The position numbers and the translations under genes were made by a program. Shown here piece after piece: positions 58,839 through 64,000 of a stretch of DNA of 64,000 bases (positions are counted from its first letter, which is position 1; each line of letters starts with the position of its first letter). Source of the stretch: Leifsonia sp. AK011 (GTDB taxonomy: Bacteria; Actinomycetota; Actinomycetes; Actinomycetales; Microbacteriaceae); the NCBI RefSeq assembly GCF_013410945.1, contig NZ_JACCCH010000001.1, positions 1,674,001 through 1,738,000 on the forward strand. Reading direction: 5' to 3'. A model generated the notes under the pieces. It ran no database searches. It was given only the letters and a program-made list of their open reading frames with translations, and was not told the DNA's origin.

Positions 58839-59714
58839 ATGACCGGGTACACCTCGGCTGAGGCCCGCATCGACGGGTGGGCTCACCGCAGGCTCGATGG
58901 AGTTCCGCGCCACGGCTGGCGCGCCAGGGCGGTCGAGTTCGCCGTCTTCGTCCTGAAGCAGGCGTGGGCGAGCGTGTTCGCCGCCGCGATCCTGGGCCTC
59001 ATCGTCGCGACGCGGCTCTGGTATCCCGACGACGCGCTCATCGCACGAAGCGACTTCCTCGTTCTCGGGGCCGTCACGATCCAGGTGCTCATGCTCGTGT
59101 TCCGTCTCGAGTCACTGCGCGAAGCTGGCGTCATCCTGATGTTCCACATCGTGGGCACCATCATGGAGCTCTTCAAGACCTCGGTCGGGTCCTGGGTGTA
59201 CGAGGGCGACGGCATCCTGCAGCTCGGGGGAGTGCCGCTCTACAGCGGATTCATGTACGCGGCCGTCGGGTCCTACATGGTTCGCGTGTACCGCCTCTTC
59301 GACCTGCGCTTCGAGCGCTACCCGAGGCGATGGGTGACGGCGCTCCTCGCGGCCGCCATCTACGCGAACTTCTTCCTGCATCACTACTTCTGGGATGTCA
59401 GGATCGCCCTGTTTCTCGCGACCTTCGTCGTGTTCGGCTTCTGCACGATGCACGCGCGCGTCTTCAGGGCGACCATCCAGATGCCCGTCCTCGTCGCCTT
59501 CGTTCTCGTCGCCTCGTTCATCTGGTTCGCCGAGAACATCGGAACGTGGGCCAACGCCTGGCAGTACCCCGGCCAGGAGGATGGCTGGGAGCTCGTCTCG
59601 ATCGCCAAACTCGGCTCGTGGTTCCTGCTGATCATCATCTCTGTGGTACTCGTGACCGTCCTCTACCCGCCAAGGCCTCCCGACCTCGATCCGCCGGAAC
59701 GCATCGAGCAGTGA
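58839..59714 (+). CDS. DUF817 family integral membrane protein
   Basis: This 291-residue protein has about eight membrane segments and the DUF817 hallmarks: FKTSVGSWVYEGDGILQLGG, VPLYSGFMYAAVGSYMVRVY and FAENIGTWANAWQYPGQEDG, with YANFFLHHYFWDVRI in the middle. Function is unknown. The conserved Trp/His/Asp residues near membrane ends suggest an enzyme or ligand site, but that is inference. ATG 58839 has GGAGGTGA about 5 nt upstream. tyrS follows after 30 nt. Confidence 0.92.
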   Translation: MTGYTSAEARIDGWAHRRLDGVPRHGWRARAVEFAVFVLKQAWASVFAAAILGLIVATRLWYPDDALIARSDFLVLGAVTIQVLMLVFRLESLREAGVILMFHIVGTIMELFKTSVGSWVYEGDGILQLGGVPLYSGFMYAAVGSYMVRVYRLFDLRFERYPRRWVTALLAAAIYANFFLHHYFWDVRIALFLATFVVFGFCTMHARVFRATIQMPVLVAFVLVASFIWFAENIGTWANAWQYPGQEDGWELVSIAKLGSWFLLIIISVVLVTVLYPPRPPDLDPPERIEQ

Positions 59715-59731
59715 GTGTCGAGCGCTGGCGG

Positions 59732-59737
59732 TACGGT
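59732..59737 (+). promoter_or_regulatory. -10 element of tyrS, leaderless
   Basis: TACGGT ends 7 nt before GTG 59745; there is no ribosome site. Confidence 0.4.
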
Positions 59738-59744
59738 TGTTGTC

Positions 59745-61037
59745 GTGCCAGACCTGACCCTGCCTGCGAACGACCCGAGTTTCCCCGATGTCTGGGAGGA
59801 GATCACGTGGCGAGGTCTCGTCCACGTGTCGACGAACCCCGACGAGCTGAAGCAGCTGCTGGCAGGCCCTCCCATCACGTACTACTGCGGCTTCGACCCG
59901 ACAGCTCCTAGCCTCCATCTGGGGAATCTCGTTCAACTGCTCCTGATGCGCCGTCTGCAGCTGGCTGGCCATCGACCGCTCGGCCTCGTGGGAGGCTCGA
60001 CTGGCCTGATCGGCGATCCGCGTCCGACCGCAGAGCGCACCCTCAACGACGAGAGTGTCGTGGCGGAATGGGTCGGATACCTGCAGGGGCAGGTGGCGCG
60101 GTTCCTGAGTTTCGAAGGTGACAACGCGGCGCTGCTGGTCAACAACCTCGACTGGACGGCACCGCTGTCCGCGATCGAGTTCCTGCGGGACATCGGCAAG
60201 CATTTCCGGGTCGGCACGATGATCAAGAAGGATGCCGTGAGCGCCCGTCTCAACAGCGACGCCGGCATCAGCTACACCGAGTTCAGCTACCAGATACTCC
60301 AGGGCATGGATTTCCGGGAGCTCTACCGCACGTACGGATGCGTGCTGCAGACCGGGGGAAGCGACCAGTGGGGCAATCTCACGAGCGGCACCGATCTCAT
60401 CCACAAGTCGGAGGGCGCCACCGCCCACGCCATCGGCACTCCGCTGATCACCAACTCGGACGGCACCAAGTTCGGCAAGAGCGAGGGCAACGCCGTGTGG
60501 CTCGATCCCACGATGACGAGCCCGTACGCGTTTTACCAGTTCTGGCTCAACACCGACGATGCCGACGTCATCCAGCGACTGAAGGTCTTCACGTTCCTCA
60601 GCCGCGAGGAGATCGAGCGGCTCGAGGGTGTGGTGGCCGCCGAGCCGTTCCGGCGCGAGGCACAGAAGATCCTCGCGTGGGAGGTCACCGGTCTCGTGCA
60701 TGGGGCCGATGCCACGCGGGCCGCGATCGACGCATCCGAGGCGCTCTTCGGCCAGGGTGACCTCTCCGCGTTGGATGCCGCGACCCTCGAGTCCGCGCTC
60801 CGCGAGCTGCCGGGCACCACGTCGCCCTCGTCCACGTCGATTGCGCAACTCCTCGTCGATACGGGCCTCACGGCGAGCGCCAGCGAAGCGCGTCGGGCAA
60901 TCGGTCAGGGTGGCGTCTACGTCAACAACGTCAAGGTCGAGGACGACCAGGCAACGCTCGAGCACACCGAACTCCTCTCGGGCATGGCGGTGCTGCGTCG
61001 CGGCAAGAAGACTCTCGCCGGCATATTCGTGGAGTAG
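59745..61037 (+). CDS. tyrS: Tyrosine--tRNA ligase
   Basis: TyrS charges tRNA-Tyr. The 430-residue class I enzyme has the HIGH-like PSLHLGNLVQLLLMRRLQ, YCGFDPTAPS before it, YQILQGMDFRELYRTYGC, GGSDQWGNLTSG and the KMSKS-like KFGKSEGNAVW (about residues 242-252). A C-terminal S4 domain (IGQGGVYVNNVKVEDDQATL) binds the tRNA. GTG 59745 is supported by the -10 element; the frame is open 10 codons upstream. The DUF4184 gene follows within 2 nt. Confidence 0.97.
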   Translation: MPDLTLPANDPSFPDVWEEITWRGLVHVSTNPDELKQLLAGPPITYYCGFDPTAPSLHLGNLVQLLLMRRLQLAGHRPLGLVGGSTGLIGDPRPTAERTLNDESVVAEWVGYLQGQVARFLSFEGDNAALLVNNLDWTAPLSAIEFLRDIGKHFRVGTMIKKDAVSARLNSDAGISYTEFSYQILQGMDFRELYRTYGCVLQTGGSDQWGNLTSGTDLIHKSEGATAHAIGTPLITNSDGTKFGKSEGNAVWLDPTMTSPYAFYQFWLNTDDADVIQRLKVFTFLSREEIERLEGVVAAEPFRREAQKILAWEVTGLVHGADATRAAIDASEALFGQGDLSALDAATLESALRELPGTTSPSSTSIAQLLVDTGLTASASEARRAIGQGGVYVNNVKVEDDQATLEHTELLSGMAVLRRGKKTLAGIFVE

Positions 61038-61038
61038 C

Positions 61039-61821
61039 GTGCCCTTCACGCCGGCGCACGCTATCGTCGCGCTTCCTTTCATCCGGACTCCCTTGGTTCC
61101 CGGGGCGGTGGCGATCGGCGCGATGATGCCGGACCTGCCCTTGTACCTCCGTGTCGGACCCGACTACTGGACAACACACTCGTGGTGGGCCGTGATTCCC
61201 GTCGATCTGCCGCTCGCGCTCGGGCTCTTCCTGGTATGGCGGGTCCTACTTCGCCCTGCTGTTCCCGAGCTGGTTCCCGGGTGGTACGCGCGGCGCCTGC
61301 CCGATGCGTGGCGAGATGTCTCTGCCGGATGGCGCGATACCTGGGGCAGCTCACGCCGGACTCTCCTGCTCCTGCTCTCGCTGGCGATCGGAGTCGTGAC
61401 CCATCTCGTATGGGACGCCTTCACGCACGAAGGACGCTGGGGGAGCGCCCTGATACCCGCGTTGAACGCCGAGCTCTCGGGTAGGCCGCTCTGGGAGTGG
61501 GTCGCACTCGCGAGCTCCGTGCTGGGACTCGCGGGCATTGGCCTCTGGGTCCAGATCTGGTGTGCACGGCAGATCCCACGGGATGTTACGTACCGGACGC
61601 CCACTCGGGTGCGCGTGATCGCGGCGGCCCTGGTGCCGCTGTCCCTCCTCGCGGCTGGAGTTCTCGTTGCCGTCCTCCGAGGCGACGGAAATTCTTCGGG
61701 ATGGTTCCTGTTCCTCGAGCGCGTGGGCACCTCCGGGGGAGCGATCGCGCTGTGTGCGCTCACGCTCCTCGCCGCAGGAATCCGGGCAAGTCTGGCGCGA
61801 CACGCCCGGGATGCGTCGTAA
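61039..61821 (+). CDS. DUF4184 family membrane protein
   Basis: This 260-residue protein begins PFTPAHAIVALPFIRTPLVPGAV and has IGAMMPDLPLYL, then LLSLAIGVVTHLVWDAFTHEGRWG. These His/Asp-rich motifs (PAHA, PD, THLVWD.FTHEG) define DUF4184, related to membrane-bound metal-dependent hydrolases of the YdjM/LrgB-neighbour type. About six membrane helices are visible. The residues suggest metal binding, but no activity is established. GTG 61039 lies 1 nt after the tyrS stop. The rrn promoter region follows. Confidence 0.85.
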   Translation: MPFTPAHAIVALPFIRTPLVPGAVAIGAMMPDLPLYLRVGPDYWTTHSWWAVIPVDLPLALGLFLVWRVLLRPAVPELVPGWYARRLPDAWRDVSAGWRDTWGSSRRTLLLLLSLAIGVVTHLVWDAFTHEGRWGSALIPALNAELSGRPLWEWVALASSVLGLAGIGLWVQIWCARQIPRDVTYRTPTRVRVIAAALVPLSLLAAGVLVAVLRGDGNSSGWFLFLERVGTSGGAIALCALTLLAAGIRASLARHARDAS

Positions 61822-61953
61822 TTTGCAGCACCTCCCAGATCCCCGTAATGTAATCACCTGTCACCCCAAAGGTGCGGAAAGTTCGGAGCGGTTCAACCCC
61901 CAACATTCCGGCCTCAAGAGGGACAACCACCCCCAAGTAAGTACGGATACTCC

Positions 61954-61982
61954 TTGTGAGATTCTGCTTCCAGGATTAGGGT
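61954..61982 (+). promoter_or_regulatory. rrn promoter P1
   Basis: TTGTGA (61954-61959) and TAGGGT (61977-61982) are 17 bp apart, about 390 nt upstream of 16S. The 130 nt before it, after DUF4184, hold nothing else I can identify. Confidence 0.5.
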
Positions 61983-62036
61983 GAAAACCCACCCAGCGGG
62001 TGCGTTCGGAGATCTGAAAGTCTCCGGCGGGTCGAT

Positions 62037-62064
62037 TTGACTAACGCAGGCTTGGTGGTAAGTT
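62037..62064 (+). promoter_or_regulatory. rrn promoter P2
   Basis: TTGACT (62037-62042) and TAAGTT (62059-62064) are 16 bp apart. The consensus-like -35 is the best in the window, as expected for a ribosomal RNA operon. Confidence 0.7.
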
Positions 62065-62369
62065 AGACAAGTTGCCCGGCGCGAGAGCGGGAGGGTAACA
62101 AACAAAGGCAAGTTGCCCTGGAGCGACACGCGCAAGCGTGGAATCCAGGAGCGTCCGATCCTTGAGAACTCAACAGCGTGCACAATGTCAAATGCCAAAA
62201 ACCCGTTGTGGTATTGACTGCGGCTCCATTCGGAGTTGACGTCACTAACACACGGATTCCTTTGGAAAAGATATAAACAACAAAGCAAGTCAGTATTGAT
62301 TTGTTCTGTCAGTTTCAAACTTGTCATTGTTCGTCCTCCCATTCCGGAGGCAACGATGGCGCATAAACA
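62065..62369 (+). promoter_or_regulatory. 16S rRNA leader with hairpin and antitermination-like element
   Basis: The leader lacks genes. It contains a repeated CAAGTTGCCC (62068-62077 and 62109-62118). A two-part stem-loop follows: CCTGGA 62117-62122 with TCCAGG 62144-62149, and inside it CACGC-GCAA-GCGTG 62127-62140. TTGAGAACTCAACAG (62162-62176) is the segment typical of actinobacterial rrn leaders. CACAATGTCAA (62181-62191) is the reverse complement of the last 11 bases of the window and probably forms the base of the 16S processing stem. Confidence 0.6.

Positions 62370-64000
<1,631 letters not shown>

Overview
The window is a high-GC, gene-dense stretch of an actinobacterial chromosome. 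The 16S rRNA gene at the right end, the gene order (M16 peptidase - dapB - thyX - dapA - rnj - ftsK - pgsA - cinA - clgR - recA - recX - miaB - miaA - dapF - hflX) and the use of PriA point to Actinomycetes, most likely the family Microbacteriaceae; I cannot name a genus. No prophage, insertion sequence, CRISPR array or tRNA gene was seen, so this is mainly core chromosome with a few accessory inserts.

Layout. 1-5320: tail of an M16 peptidase, a histidine phosphatase, dapB, a small membrane protein, a leftward redox operon (thioredoxin, DUF4395, OsmC, SDR epimerase) and thyX. 5327-8072: accessory genes (AI-2E-type permease, AraC regulator, SHOCT protein). 8144-10819: dapA and RNase J. 10944-13950: a MacB-like three-gene ABC system. 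14006-22299: ftsK, pgsA, cinA, clgR, DUF3046, SOS-controlled recA-recX, miaB. 22296-26338: miaA, dapF, a methyltransferase, hflX. 26465-29769: metF-metE. 29804-31112: lexA and a divergent LysM protein. 31180-35057: hisC-hisB-hisH-priA and sseB. 35069-37817: DUF1844, infC-rpmI-rplT and a SpoU rRNA methylase. 37991-43433: an oligopeptide ABC importer. 43505-46815: a gluABCD-like amino-acid importer. 46827-50416: pheST. 50490-51026: DUF937. 51323-58801: argCJBDF, a membrane protein, argH and a 49-residue protein. 58839-61821: DUF817, tyrS, DUF4184. 61822-64000: rrn promoters and leader, 16S rRNA and the start of the ITS.

Themes. DapA, DapB and DapF are steps of lysine/diaminopimelate synthesis and so feed the cell wall. 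MetF and MetE together make methionine. RecA, RecX, LexA and the LysM protein form an SOS regulon whose boxes can be read in the sequence. Many genes have no Shine-Dalgarno; instead a TAnnnT hexamer ends 6-8 nt before the start codon, the signature of leaderless mRNAs. This helps fix several starts (thyX, rnj, ftsK, hisB, argH, tyrS). Two genes lack any usual start codon: infC (ATC with a strong ribosome site) and miaA (apparently CTG overlapping the miaB stop).

The observations most worth checking are a complete intrinsic terminator inside the first 30 codons of the SpoU methylase, an arginine-rich leaderless mini-ORF followed by a hairpin upstream of argC, and a marked excess of the heptamer GGATGCC/GGCATCC across the window.
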